Shown: in pieces, positions 1 through 18,513 of the stretch
Numbering within the stretch: position 1 is the first letter of the stretch
How the letters are laid out: each line of letters begins with the position of its first letter
NCBI GenBank assembly: GCA_024305405.1
Contig: JAKNDB010000086.1
Coordinates: forward strand, 1,425,001 to 1,489,000
Origin: Dirofilaria immitis
Taxonomy: Eukaryota; Nematoda; Chromadorea; Rhabditida; Onchocercidae
Reading direction: 5' to 3'
Length of the DNA stretch: 64,000 nt
Program-made: the position numbers and the translations under genes
Notes under the pieces: generated by a model
The model's database searches: none
The model's input: the letters and a program-made list of their open reading frames with translations, nothing else
What the model was told of the DNA's origin: nothing

Positions 1-491
1 ACTACTCTGCAAATATATGAAAGTGATTGCTGGATTTTTCCTAAAAACTGTCAGTTATTCAAACTCTTCGGGTAGGACTTTGCAAAATAAATTTACGTCA
101 AATAAAAAATTTTGCTGAAGCAACCTATAAGTGTAAAACTTCCGCCAGTCTTGATAAGCAGTGAGTTTCTTTTAAGTTCACTGCATAATTAGTCTCATTA
201 CCTGTTTGATTCTAATTATCTTGATTGTTTTGCAAATGACCTAGATTTAACAGCAACACAATTCGGAATAAATGAAAATAAAAAGTGCCATAATACTAAC
301 TTCGTTCTTTTATTGATTGAATTCGTATAATACATATGCAATATATATTTATTACATGCAAACATGAATAATCAAAGCTGTGCTAATGATTTACAAGTTA
401 GCAAATTTATTGCTAAAATGAATCAGAGATGTCGTATTCATTGTTTTATAATTTATTTCGTTTTGTCTGCTTCCTATAGAAACTTCAATTT
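1..491. other. Gene-free stretch 3' of the bHLH gene
   Basis: AT-rich sequence with no exon I can support. It should hold the 3' UTR of the minus-strand bHLH gene that ends at 492. The plus-strand open frame at 364-645 is the antisense shadow of that gene's second exon. Confidence 0.5.
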
Positions 492-952
492 TCAGAAATG
501 TAGTAAATTATCTAAATATGAAATATATGAAATGGAGAGGCGTAGTATTTCGATTTTCGATAACTTCTTATTGAGCGGTAGTGTAGGCAGCAGCGCTCGC
601 AGTTTTGCAAATGCACTGTTGAACGATTCGACCCGAATGCTATAAATAAGGATAATAAAATAAAAAGAAAATGGGATAAAATTAAATTGCCTGGAAATTG
701 TCCCTTCTTTGACTTCGAAGAGAATTGATTAGTTCTATTTGTTGGTATGGAAATTTAGTTTATCCTCAAACTTTTGCTATACATAAGTCTGGCAAGTACC
801 TAATCCTTTCTAATTTGTTGAAAGAATTATCAATAACATAGTCACCGTTCTCGACTAGCATGAAGATTCCGATATTTTGGTGTAGCCCGACGTCGTTTCC
901 GTCGTTCTGCTTTGTTCAACTTCTTCAATTCAATAGCCGATAACTGATGCAT
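492..952 (-). CDS. hlh-15: NHLH/HEN1-type basic helix-loop-helix transcription factor
   Basis: Two exons, 952-846 and 639-492. The donor is CG|GTGAC and the acceptor TTTATAG|C, which restores an Arg codon across the intron. The 84-residue product is little more than a bHLH domain. It begins with a charged lead, then the basic region (RRKRRRATPKYRNLHASRER), helix 1 with IRVESFN and LRALLPTLP, and helix 2 with KKLSKIEILRLSISYISYL. It stops a few residues later. The RRKRRRAT..YR..H..RERIRVE and KKLSKIEILR signatures are those of vertebrate NHLH1/2 and C. elegans hlh-15, which are also short and end right after helix 2. Members of this family bind E-boxes as dimers in developing neurons. An alternative ATG lies four codons upstream at 964-962. 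An additional 5' exon cannot be excluded. Confidence 0.87.
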
Positions 953-964
953 TACAGGAAACAT

Positions 965-2693
965 ACATATACAAAGAATGAATGTGAATCAGAGGATCCA
1001 GGAAGTAGCATGTCGATTTTATTACTGCCCAGACATGGGAAGAAAAGGCTCAGTTTTAGATTAATTGAATCATTCAGTAACAAACACACCCTTCCACATT
1101 ATTGTTTCATAGACGATTCTCAGTGCACATTGGGTAGGGAATTTTATTAGGTTTATCGAATGCACAGAAGAGATAATTGGAAACCATATGCTGCCTTCGA
1201 GCTGGCTCACTGGGCTATAAGTTATCGATAACAAGCTTATAAGTTCCCGAAGATTTTCGGAATTTTTGCAAATAAAAAAATTTTGTTAAGCATTTGCTTC
1301 TACTTATATTTCCTCGCTTTCTAACTTCTTTCTTCATTCCCCATAATGTCATTCCTATTTTAAAAGTTTCGTAAGAGAAAAGAAAAACATCATCGCATTT
1401 ACCTTAAAAAATTCGTTAAATTTTCATTAGAGATTGCTACGAATGATGAAAATCTGTTGTGGAATTTCTGGACAGGATATTGTCAAAAATGTTAAGAAGA
1501 ACGACATCGTTTCCAGTATTTTCGAAGTCCATACTAAAAACTGCTTGATCGATTCAGAGGAAACATTTAGATAATCTGTGTTGGTGACTGTTTGGTTCTA
1601 ATTGTCAAATGTACTTACAGAACACAATTGCAAGGCTTTTTCGCATTCGACTGATTCTATGCTAAATTAGTTGATGAACTGTATCTTCATCATTTCGTTG
1701 GTCACCTTTAGTCATTCAGGCTTACATTGCGAAATGATATTAATGGCTCTGTAGGATCGAAAAAAGATAGCTCTTGTTTACAAAGTTGAGGTTTCACAAT
1801 TCAATTGTCCTTTCAAGTCGCTGTAGTAATAATATTATGAAAATGCCTGACTTTAATTTTCAAAAATTATGGCATAACATTAATTTTTCGGATGGATTGA
1901 AATGAGAACAATGGATAAAATAAGAAAAAGTAAATAATTTTTAATGGTTTTAGTAATGACATATTAATAACACCTGCATTAATAGGTGAATTAGGCCACA
2001 AATTTACCAAAATATTTGCAGCAAAAAATTTCATAGGACATATTTTACGAGTTTTTCGTAAATGATTTCAAAATAACAGCCTAAAAGAAGTAGTATAAAC
2101 TGAAATAACTGGTAAAAACAGTCGAATACTACTTGAAAGGAAAACGTATAAATCGACGAATTTTTTCAAACTTCCAACTGAAAAATAAGTAAAGCTAGGT
2201 GGGGTCATGGGGGTAATATGAAATCTCGCAAAAAGCAATGAGACAGAGACGAAGATGACCAGAGCGAAACATCATGGATGGCACATAAGGCCTGCGTCAA
2301 AAAAATAAGTGAAATAGTGTTGTTGACAGCAACAGAGAACATAAGCTTCTTTCAAATAACTGAAGAGAAATACATTTCAAAATTATATTTCATTCAGCAC
2401 ACTATACTGATTCGGTTTGTAATCGCTGCAGAAAGGATTTAGTTGGGTTACAAAACCAGTAAAATTAAAAAATCAAATATGTAAACTCAAGAAGGAGGCA
2501 CAAATGCTTGTATTTCTATCATCTTTCATCAAATACGCAAATTACTTTACTTTATCCATGAATTTTTCTGCGACTTACATCAGTCTTTCATCAAAATCTT
2601 TAAGCTTCATAAAATTCTGGTTTTATTTTAGATTTCCTCTTCTACTTAGATTAGCTTGTTTCCTCCTATTTTTGATCACGTTGCAATATCAGC
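965..2693. other. Intergenic between hlh-15 and the FLVCR-like gene
   Basis: No supported gene. It holds the promoter side of hlh-15 and the 3' flank of the FLVCR-like gene. The minus strand near 2217-2302 has an acceptor-like CGCAG followed by a short open frame rich in Ser and Leu. This could be an alternative last exon of the FLVCR-like gene, because that gene's penultimate block ends in a perfect GTAAGT donor at 2735. I could not decide between the two endings. Confidence 0.4.
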
Positions 2694-7262
<4,569 letters not shown>

Positions 7263-9548
7263 TGTTTCCGTCTATTTCTCTTCTGAAATGTTATGACTTG
7301 GAGATGCTTAAAAGTGAATTAGTAGGTATTATTCAACAATTATTTAGCAATAAAAATTTTAGGAAATTACAAAATTTATCACTATTCATAAATTAACGCA
7401 AACAATAACTCAAAAATTTGTGAGATTTAATTTAAATGTGATGATGGCTAAAAGAAAGCAGTATGCTATGCTTCATGGATGTTATATCAATATTTTTAGA
7501 AACTTATTATAAGCAACCATTACTTTCATCCACTTGATAGCTAAGATTTTTATTGAATATGTATGTAGTGAAATGAAAAATTAGACTATTTATCGCTTTA
7601 AATTATGCAAGTTGACATACGATACAATTATTTCACCACTCTTCATAAATTGAATTTCTTATCCAATTCCTCAGATTTTTCACAGATGATTTTTCCTTCT
7701 CTTCAAAAGAGTAAGTCCTTAAAATCTAGTAGTATTTCCAAAAATTACTGAAATCTATCCAAAACCTAAAATCAAAAAAGAAGACTTATGAAAATTCAAA
7801 TTCTAAGAAATATCACAAAAAATTTGATATACATAAAAGCAGAAATAATAGATGAATTGATTACAAGAAAATTTTTTATACCAAAACATTTATGAAAATC
7901 GATGGATCTTGAAGAAAAGGGAGAAGTAGAAAATTCCTATAACTTAAAGTAATAACATTTTGAATACTTCAGATTTTGACACAATCCATCAAAACCGTAA
8001 GGGTACCAATCATTCATTCACAGGGAATAAAATACCTATATCAAATTTCTATACGTCTGTGGAGTTGAGAGAGCATCATACAAATAAAAAAATTTATCGA
8101 AATGGCATCAACTGAGCATTGACGTTTCCACCCATTCATTCGTTAAGGGAACAACTGCTATAGAAAATCATCGGAAAGCGAAAGTTGCTCATCTGTACTT
8201 ATTGAATACAGAATTGATATCATGGACTCAGTTAACTCTACCATCCTAAGATATTTGATTAGATCTAGGTCTCGGATGTGAATTTCTTCGTGCACTTAAA
8301 AAAACCTAAATATTGTATTTCTAAATAACTACACAAAATTGCTTAATGATTCATCCATTGTATTACATGTAAATGATTGTCAACAGATGAAAAGCAAATT
8401 TTCCAAATCATCTAACAACACTTTTATCGGTGTCCTGAAACTTAATATTGGACCTGTTATTAACAAAACTTCTTACTTGATGTTTCTTTATAAGAATAAA
8501 AATAGATTTTGAAAAAGTTGAGAGAGTTTAAAACTGAGTTCAAACTTCCTTTCGTTTTAACAATTGTGACTCTAAATTATTTTATCAAAGGTACTGAATG
8601 TTGTACAATATAGTTGAAATTGCAAAAATAGAACAACTTCCGAAACTAGCAAAGTGAATTTTTGAATTTTTAAAATATGTATAGAAATTATGAATATATT
8701 CTTTCCAAAGAAGTTAAGCAAAAAAATAACCCTCAACGATTTTTCTTTTGCATATTTTCTTTTCTGTAATTATTCTACGATTCTTTCTGGAAGTAATATG
8801 GAAGTTATTTTCCAATATTTACCGCGGATACATTTTCGTATTCACATCTTAAAATTTTCACACTTGTTGGAAGGAGAGGCAATATTTTGCTTCATCATTC
8901 TCTCATATATTTGCTTGGAAAGTGAGCGAAGTACAGTTTTTTTGCTTTTTTTTCTACTCGTTAAAACTTTCAATACTTTTAACTACAACCTAAAGATAAA
9001 CATCATTTCAGTGCGCGACGCTAGAATCTATATTTCTTTTTTCTAGATGCTAGTAATGCAGTTACTTGTATGGCGACACTATTCTGACAAGCAAAACCAT
9101 AATACACATATTGCTTGAAATTCAAGAACTCTTCAGAAGGATAAAAAGAGGTAGACTTGATCTACCCCTTTTTCACTTAGCCATACTGTTTACTTCGTTT
9201 GGTCTTGCTTTACAGCAGATCACTTATAAAGGGATTGGATATAAGGTGAGAAATGAAAAAGTAATCGGTAACAGATTCTCAAATCTAACCAGCGGCTGGA
9301 AAGAATGATGCGAAGATATAAACAAGGTATTAAACGGCTCATGAAGTCAATGCAACAGAAAAGGTACATGGGTGCAGCCAAGGTGTATCGAGTGACTTCG
9401 ACACTATGCCATTTTGGCTATTATTATTACTTGTTTTGAGGGGATGAATTTAGTATTAATGGGTTGGTAATAATTGAATGGATGAATGAATGGACGGAAG
9501 CGAAGGATAATCGTATGTGTGTGTATGTATGAATGTATGTATGTATGT

Positions 9549-9622
<74 letters not shown>

Positions 9623-12600
9623 ACATAATTGTCGTATATACTCTCTATAATTTTGGCAATGAATTATTGGAGACATTGTTGCTTGATCCTTCTTCGTTCC
9701 ATCTTACGTCTCTCATCTCTCTCTTTGTTCATCTCTTCTTATCATTCCTTTTCTCTCTAAAAATATTAAGAATTTAGAAAAAAATTGGCAAAGTACGAGG
9801 AAAGCCTTTGAACTTAATGAATTTCAAAGATAGGAAGTTTAAAGAATTCAACGAATTCATTTATATAAATTTTATAAAAAAGTGAAAAAATTCATCAAAT
9901 TTTCATCAAAACAAAAAAGTAAATCCTATGTGCATTAACAATAATAACCAGGAGTGATTTATTCCAAACTTATCATCCACTTTCTATAATATCAAATTTT
10001 TGAAGCCTTTTGTAGGAGAAACATAAGCTGCTATTAATTAATACTTATACGTAGATGAATTTTTAAAAATGCCTAAAAATTGGCCTCGAGAATCATTTGC
10101 GGACAAGACGAAGATGATGAAAAGTAATCACCAGCTACTATGTATGTGCTTATGACATATTCTCTCAATAGATTAAAATATTGGCGTGGATATTGCGCTG
10201 CAGAAGATCGGATATTGATTACCAATTTTCCCCAGCATCATGATATAGAAGTGTTAGGCAAGATTATTTCAGAGATTGACATCACGTGGTGTTTTAGGAG
10301 GATGCCATATGCTCTCGACATGTCAATTCTGATGGTCATTTATTTGAGTATATCGCTGGTGTGCAAGGACAGGGATAAAATACAATTATTTGCCGAATTT
10401 AGAACTGCCAAAGTCAGAGAGTATTGGTACAATAATTACATCTATACATGATGATCTTTTGATTTCTGAATTCAATCAAACAGGTGATGATGACGATAAC
10501 GATGATAACTAAACAAATAACTTCCTGCCATTGAATAAATTTATTTTATACATATTTGCATGCCATTTATGTCAAGAGGAATATGCATAAATATTTTTAT
10601 TACTGTTTCAGGAAGAAATTTTACGAATACAAAAAAATAGTATAATCAATCTAAAACATTCCGAAATATTAATTAAATTTTTGAATGAGAAAAAAAAATG
10701 AGTTCATTAAATTATAAACAGTAAAAATATAATGGAGCATAATTTTTAAGTGGCGCATGATAGATAATTTTTAACAGGAAATAGATCGATGTTCTGCTAT
10801 TACATATTGCTAGCGTTATATTCTTCAAGAATGTGGAAAATGCAAAATGAATTAACTAATTAACATGCAAATAGCCCAGTGATATGCGTTTGTTATTACT
10901 GTAATTTTTGAAAAATATAATGACATTATCTCTACTATGCTTTGCTTCTGATACAACTATCAATGCTACTTTGTACAGTGTGCAGTCGTCAACTTATCTT
11001 GGAAAAGAATTTGAAACTGCAGCAAATTAAAATTTATTTAAAAATATTTTTGAGACAAAGCATCTGTGACGTTTCCAGTCGATAACAATTGTTATAAATA
11101 TTCAGCTTTTGATAGAAGAGAAGACAACGAAAGTTATTCTTCTTTTTTCAAATAAAATTCAAGTAGAATAGAAAAGAAACTTTTTCATTCTGTTAAATTG
11201 GGAAATTTTCTTTAGTTATTTTAAATAACAGGTAAAGATTGAAAATGTGATATGGTATAAAGATTTTGACAGAAAGGCGTAACGAATTATCTATTAGTAA
11301 CTTTCATTTTGACAAATATTCTTTTAAAGCTGAAAGCAATGTGTGATATATCTAATGTATCAAAAGATATCTATCGATCATCAATTATCTATCGAAAATG
11401 GAAATAAATTTATACAGAAAACAGCGAGCAGTAGATGTGAAGCTTCACTAAAAGTTGACAGATTCAACGTCATACGTTTCATGATTTTCTTAGTTAAAAA
11501 ATTGCGCAGAAATCAAATATTTTTAACATCCAATTCTCGCCAGGAAACATTTATAAATAAATTTTTTAAACATGACAATTTTCAGATATTATTTCCAGTG
11601 CGATTTGAAACATGTCATATTAAATTGACAACTTCAAGTTATATTTTTATTCTTTGAAATATTTGGTAGACTTATTTATTTAGTTAAATTTAAGATGTTA
11701 AATAAGTTACCACTATTTTTAACACGTGGAACATAGATGAGTAGACGAGAATAAAATTGAAGCCCGGAGAGATATTTATTTACAATCATATTCGCATTTT
11801 TATTTTTTAGAATACATTTGCATCTTAGAAGTATTAATAGTAAATAAATTGATAAGTATTTCTCAAACACTGTTGGGAACTTTTACACTGTCAAATGCTT
11901 CCACATTACTTTGGGAAGAGTGAAAATTAATTTAAAATCGATTAACTGATTACCCTCAGTGAGCTACGAATTCAATTTAAGAATAATTTTTATTGATTTA
12001 TTTCGCTAAATAACTATCAGTAATATATAACAAAATAATATGCATAATTATTAATCAAGCAATGATAATTGTAATATTAGGCGGTGAAGAAATCTTTGAT
12101 CAATACAAATATTGATGAGGTTTTTAAGTCAACAATTATGCTGATTCAGACTATCTAATATATTTTATCCTATAATAATAATAATAAACATTGCGGAGAA
12201 ATAACGAAGACCGTAATGAAAAAAAAAAAAAACTTGCTTTGCTACACAGTAAACGTTTGATGAAAGGAAGTGGAACTGAATTATAGAGTAGAAATCAATA
12301 AGAAATGAATGACCAAATTTTATGTCAACAGAGGCATCCAGTTTCTCAGTGAACCGAATTGCTTAGTTTTGAGTTAGCTGAGGCTTATTTTATTATTGTC
12401 AAATTAAGGCGTCTCATTCATTCACTATTTAGCTATTGTTGACTGTAGATAACTAAGTTTGTAAAGTTCAAAGATTTTTCAAATGCTATGCCTATTTAAA
12501 TGTTGGGATAGTCTGCCAAGCACAAAGTGAAAGATGTAGCCATTGGCCCAGTTCTCGCTATTAGATAAAAATTAACTTTTCAGTTTTTTCTAGCTTGAAG

Positions 12601-13729
12601 TTATGAGCGGAATTTTTAATTTACTCGTCCTTTCTATATTCAATATTTTTATACCATTTCTCATTTTTGTGAATCAGATTTATTCCAAATGATATCGCAA
12701 ATTAAAATAGCATCATAAGAGAAATAAATATTAATGTTTACAATAAAAGATTAAAGCAAATAAATTAACTTTCGTTAGTTTCAAAAATTTTGACATTTCT
12801 ATACTATATCATATAATCGCTTTCCAGTAACGGTACCAAATGTTGTTCACGAAGAATGATATATTCCAGTTTTTATCAGCACGTCGTCATGCAAAAAAAA
12901 AATTTTTTAAATCATTTTTAATATCACTGATATATCTTGAATTAGCATAAACAACATGAAGCGTTTTTCAGATAGTACGCTGCTCATAACTATCTTGAAG
13001 AAGATTCGAAAATCGATTCATTGCTCGATATTATTTTATCCTACAATTTTTCACATTCTACATAAATACTTAACGCCGCTTTTTTTTTTAAATGATTAAA
13101 GCAAATAAGAACAAATGTTAAACACAGATTAATTTAAGAATATTGGAAGTGTTTTTTTGTTTCTATAATTGTGCTTAGCTCTAATAGATTACAAAAGTCC
13201 AGATGAAGATATGATTCCTTAGTTCTATTCCTGAAGATTTGAAAAGAATAATATTAAAAATGAATAATTTCGATATACTAATATTAATAGCCGAGAAAAC
13301 TAGATAAGGTGAGTCAACTTGCTAGTACTCAATTAAGATAACGATCAATGGCAGTTCCTAGCTTAAAAACTTTGTCAATGCAATTTTCATAAGTTATGAA
13401 AATCTAATAATTTAAATTATAAGAAATATTTTTGTATTCCTTTGTAGAAAGTTGAAGTTTTAGGAAAATCTTTTTCTTTAACAGCTTTAAAGGATATGTG
13501 AAAAAGAGTAAGTCGATCGATTCAGCGCTATAATCGGGAATGATTGGAAAGAATGAGTTCTATGCGTAATAAAATAAAATGTGCCATCTACTTTTTGAGG
13601 TTACGTATCATTTCTTCATGACATACATACACAGTCGATCTCATTACTGGCATATCAAGGTCGCCCCTCTCTTCTACCTTCGTTATTCCGATCGACTGCC
13701 ATCTTTTGTGTGGACACCAATTGAATGTG
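7263..13729. other. Gene-free 6.5-kb intergenic region
   Basis: This lies between the divergently transcribed FLVCR-like (-) and FKBP (+) genes and should hold both promoters. I see AT-rich sequence, a (GT)n microsatellite and scattered homopolymers. The longest frames are 8690-9046 and 10140-10451 (+). They have no recognisable domain, no convincing codon usage and no splice partners, so I do not call them genes. Confidence 0.5.
9517..9618. repeat. (GT)n microsatellite with GTAT-rich lead
   Basis: A pure GT dinucleotide run at about 9549-9618, preceded by imperfect ATGT units. It generates Val/Cys and Thr/His repeat frames on the two strands, which are not genes. Confidence 0.97.
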
Positions 13730-16700
13730 ATGTTCCGATCGCGATTCGTTCAATTATTTCTCATAACCTTCATATTTTCATCAGGTAAATCTCTTTTCAC
13801 TAAAATTTATGATGTAACGAAAATATTAAAGTTAGTTTTCCTGAAAACATAAAAGTGCAGAAATCTGTTGAGGAAAAACTGAAAAAGGTTAAAGAGAGGT
13901 TACTTAGGGTGAAATTATTGAGCTTTTTGAAACTTTTTATTGTATTTAAAATATGGACTTTTTTTAATCATTGCCGATCGATTGATTACAGCGAATAACC
14001 TTTATGATGAAATAAAAACGAAGAAGAATTTATTTGTACTCATTCCTTTGAAACGCAGAAATTTCAGATCGTTGCTCAAATGTTGTTGAAACGGAAACAC
14101 AGATTCTGCATGAAGTTGGAAAGAAACGGAAACTTGAAGATAGCATACCAGTGATTGAGATACATGGTGAAGGTCAACCAATGACTGCAGCGCAAATAAG
14201 ACAGCTTGAAGAACTCTCGAATGGTGGTCCACTTGATATTAAGGTCAAAAATGATCAATCATTTCATCATGAAAAATGCTCTTTTACTCAGTACAAAAAT
14301 AGATGAGAAGTTACCGTATTTTTTGCTCACAGTTTATATCATAGAAATTTCGTCGATGCTACCTACCATCTTATTTCATGTACTAATGATCCATCGATTG
14401 ACAGATAAATGTTAAAGAAAGGCATAATTTACTTATTTTGTTTGTTTTCCTAGCCATCGAATTTCCCATCAGCCTATCCCGCAATTTTGTTCATATTTGT
14501 TCCATTTATCCCATAGTTTTCAAATCTAGATAAGTTTAGCGTAATTTTTAGATAGAGAAGACATGGCGACCATTGGATTGTCCACGTGCTGCAAAGCGTA
14601 AAGATTTTATAACATTTCATTATAAAGCCTTCACTGAAGCTAATAAAAAATGTGATCAATCATACGGGCGCGAACCGATTCGGATACAGCTCGGTGTTGG
14701 TATGATAATACCTGGATTAGACAAAGGTATGCGTGGAATGTGCGATACTGAATTACGGAAAATTCAAGTGCCATATCGACTAAGTCGGAAAAGGAAAAGC
14801 AAAGGTAAACTTATCCATAATAAAAGAGGATGATTAATCTTAACTCTAGAAAGATATGTCACTCCCATTCTCTTATTTTGTGCTTGTTAAATTCATATTT
14901 CAATTAGAGACATAAATATTTCTGCCTAGACTACTAATAATACTTCACTGATGCCTTACTCTGTCATTTATCAAGTTTTGATAAAATAGGTGTTCACGCA
15001 ATCAGTATTCTATTGCATGCGAACAAAATATTAATATCGTGCAACATATAACAAAGAGACGATAGGTGGAACATTTACTTTAATAATGATGTTCTTCCTT
15101 TTTTGTGTTGCAACAAGGTGCATAGAGTTGCAAATTCTTTATTTCCGCTTAACGTTGCCAAAGACAAAATTCAAAGACACCAATCTCAAAATTGGATAAT
15201 TAAAGCCTTAATATGATAAGTTTCATAATATATCAACAAACGCACCGATTACAATAAATTATGTGTTGCAACAAGATGCGAAAGAAACCTAATCTAAACA
15301 GATGAAGTTTTTTATTCCTATTGAATTTAATGATATCAGTAAGACAATTTAATGATAATTTAACCCAACTGACCTCATCGAAGTACTTGATTTCAAATGG
15401 TTAATATTTTAAATCCTCTTCTTTCGTAGGTGGTAGATCCTGGTACAGTTGTAAATATAAGGAACAGGACCTTGCTAGCTTGTGGGAAATATAATTCAAA
15501 GACAACACGGAGAATTTTAGCTTACATCTTTCATTATACAGTAAATACATATGTACAAAAAATTCAACATAAAGGAATCATTGTCTTCTCTGATTTATCA
15601 CAGAAACCTAATCTAAACAGATGAAGTTTCTTCAATTATTATTGCAATTACTTTATTATTTGTTGATTTACATGCACAATTATTTACAAATTGTCACAAT
15701 CTCTAACAACAATATTTTTCACATGTCTTACCATTTTACTATCTATATATGCCCATAAACTTTTCAGTTTCATCAATTAGAAGTTAGATGATTGTCGGAT
15801 GAACGTCATTAATTATGCAAAATAAAGATGACTGATTGTAGGTGCTGAATCATCCGAAAGGAAAAATTATATAATTATTTATTTCACTTGATTGATGTTT
15901 AAAATTGATTTTTAGTATGGAAAAACATTCCCAACGATGAACATTGGCTTACCTTCAACATCGAAATGTTATCTGTTGAGCCGTGGTCACTTGACTTGCA
16001 ATTCAACTTTATGGACATCAACAATGATACGATACTTATGGAAAATGAAGTATGATACAATTTCATCGAGTGCATCATTTTTCTCAACTAAGTCTTCAAT
16101 TATCATTTCTATTTCATTTATTATCGATTTATCACTTCTTAAAAATCAACAGTATTATTTTTCAATCAGCCTTTAATTTTGAAAACTGATAATAAAGATA
16201 TCCGTTTCTTTCGTCGAAATCAATTCACATCTATATTTTCTTTGATTAAAGAATTACTTTATTGTATACTTAAAACAAATTCTCCCTGAACAAGATAAAA
16301 TCAAAGTTAGTTTTCTTCCTTAAAATTTTATTAGGTCAAAAGTTCCATTACAAAGCACTCAAAATTGCTTCTTCTTTTTAAATAATTTTTCAGTTAGTTA
16401 AATTTCAAGAAAACCTAAAGAAAAATTTTGGAAAAGTATGGAGCAACGAAAATATTGATCATGTAATTGCCGCAAGATATTACATCAGGTAGCTATTTCG
16501 AGCACTAAATTTCATCCGTGAACAAATTATGAATAGATGATCAAATAGTTCATAGCTTAGCTATTTTAACCAAATGCTTAACATCGCATGCAGTTGCACT
16601 AAGGAAACGTTTTTAACCAAGTATCGGACACCAGATCACAATAATTGAATTTGTGAGTAAAGCAAAAAATTATTCACAGATATTTCGACATTGATGGAAA

Positions 16701-17056
16701 TAAAGGAATAGATTTGAAAGAATTTCACCAGGTAATGAAGCGAGATATAACGGAAATGGCAGCAGTAGCAAATGATAAAAAGTTAGAAGGTCGAAAACGG
16801 GATCCATCGATTGCTTGGATTCTAGATTTTAATAACGATGGTATTGTTTCTATACCGGTAAGTAGTCTTAGTATTATTTCAAAATTATTTTAAATCAGTA
16901 CTTCATCACTTCTATAGTTTCATATATTAAGTACGAAGATTGATTGCAAGTAACTTTGTTTTTCCTTTTCTTTTGTTGCAGGAAATTGATCGAGCCGATG
17001 AAATCTTGCAAAGAGAACCAGCTATTCTGCCAATATTTGCGAAAGATGAGCTTTAG
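13730..17056 (+). CDS. ER-lumenal FKBP-type prolyl isomerase with EF-hands and KDEL
   Basis: Seven exons: 13730-13784, 14068-14243, 14552-14804, 15916-16049, 16394-16488, 16680-16857, 16982-17056. All phases match, giving 321 residues. Residues 1-18 (MFRSRFVQLFLITFIFSS) form a signal peptide, which decides the start. A roughly 60-residue charged segment precedes the FKBP fold (about 92-182), with DFITFHYKAF, LGVGMIIPGLDKGMRGMC and HWLTFNIEML. Three canonical 12-residue EF-hand loops start at residues 195, 241 and 287. The protein ends in KDEL, the ER retrieval signal. This is the FKBP7/FKBP14 plan, with secretory-pathway folding as the likely role. The pocket is unusual: the usual Trp is Leu, the usual Phe before Asp is Cys, and the loop normally holding the active-site Tyr reads LSRKRKSK. 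Prolyl isomerase activity may therefore be weak or lost. Confidence 0.92.
15284..15629 (+). repeat. Pair of identical 27-bp direct repeats in FKBP intron 3
   Basis: GAAACCTAATCTAAACAGATG and the six bases that follow it occur identically at 15284-15310 and 15603-15629. A related GTTGCAACAAG motif occurs nearby at about 15109 and 15265. These look like remnants of a local duplication. Confidence 0.8.
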
Positions 17057-18513
17057 GATTTTGGTACAGTAAAAAGTTACATTTGAATAATTGATTTGTC
17101 GATATCAGTTTAAAATTTGCAAATTAAATAACGCATGATTCGAGATCGTCCGGTCTATTTCTGAATACATGTTTCATACAACATGAATGCACTATTCCTG
17201 AATAGAAAGCACTCCCTTTTATATATAGTTGGCAGTTTTAAACTTGTACTTCCAGTCTTTATGAAAGTGACATAATTTATCGACTATGTTTGACAAATGC
17301 TTTCGTATCTTATCATACATACTTTGATGTTAGGCAATAATTTTTACTGTATAAAACTTCAATTATGAATAAAGGAGAATTATATTAAATAATTAAAATG
17401 CAATTTTTCACTTCCTCATTCCTGACTTTACTTAAAATTTAAATGTTTTGAAATTTATTTCGAGAAATTTTCGAAATAATTTTTATGTTCAAAATGACCG
17501 TGCTTATATTAGAATTTTTTCTGGAAAATACAAAACTTCAAGGTCTTATAGTTCGTTTGCCTTCCTCCTCTTTGATCAATACTAGGACCATCTCATGAGT
17601 ATTAGCATCCCGCAGTAATTTTATTTTTTTTTGAAAGCAAATTAAAAACAATGGCAAAGAAATCATGAAGGGCAACAGCGACGTTAACTCAGTCAAAATC
17701 ATCTGGTATGTCAACAATAGAACAAGTCAGACTTTGTTTTGCAATTCTTATTAATCTTTTAAAGTTGAAAAAATTCACGAATGAAACGCTTTTCACGAAT
17801 TTACATCTTTAAAAAAATAACTTATTGAACCAGTGGACCAGTCAGATGTAAAAAATTATATGTCGCAATTCTCAGCAAATTCAAAGGCTCTAAAATTGTA
17901 AAGTGTCATTCCTGTAACGCTTTGCGCCTTCAGCATACAAAACATCGCTCAGGAAAGAAATTCTGAATATTGATATAGACTGTATTAATAAATAAAGGGC
18001 GACTAAAATATAATATTTATTTTCAGTTGTAATATTCTGTAATAATAATCACATTAAAAAAATTTTGGTGGTCTGAAAAAGCTCTAATAAAATTTTAAAA
18101 TTAACGGAAATGACGATCCCATTGTGTAAATTTGATCTTGTAAGTGTTGTAGTAGTGTTAAAAAAATGGCATGCAAAAATTTGTTAATATATGATGAAAT
18201 TTTTTCTCAAATCATCATAAAATTTTAATTTCTCCTACACTCATACTAGACTGTTTATCCAAGTTCAACTAAAACATCAAATAAATACTTCCTTTTTGCT
18301 CGCTATTCACGACAGTAAAGAGTAGGAAGAAGTTATTGCAGTATGTTGTTTATTTTTAGAAAGGCATTCCTTTGGCTTTATTTATTTTTATAAAAGATTC
18401 AATCGAAACTAATAACATTGAAAAAATTTATTTCACTGCTTTCAGGTTAATACATTTGTCACAATAAACAAATTTTTCAAACATTTTCTGCAAATATTTG
18501 ATGAAATCTATTG
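17057..18513. other. Convergent intergenic region with FKBP poly(A) signal
   Basis: This lies between the 3' ends of the FKBP gene (+) and the TMEM200-like gene (-). An AATAAA at 17368-17373 is a reasonable poly(A) signal for the FKBP transcript. Nothing else is supported. Confidence 0.5.
17368..17373 (+). terminator. Candidate poly(A) signal of the FKBP gene
   Basis: An AATAAA hexamer about 310 bases after the FKBP stop codon, in AT-rich sequence. The motif is common by chance at this base composition. Confidence 0.35.

Noticed and set aside
8690..9046. 118-residue plus-strand frame
   Set aside because: Phe/Ile/Ser-rich as expected from AT-rich non-coding sequence; no motif.
10140..10451. 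103-residue plus-strand frame in the FLVCR-FKBP intergenic region
   Set aside because: No recognisable domain, no splice context and an amino-acid mix compatible with chance. A weak visual likeness to an OCIA-type domain was not convincing.
15428..15624. Possible extra exon in FKBP intron 3 (after TTCGTAG)
   Set aside because: Exons 3 and 4 join directly in phase and complete the FKBP fold. Inclusion would break the domain, and no good donor follows.
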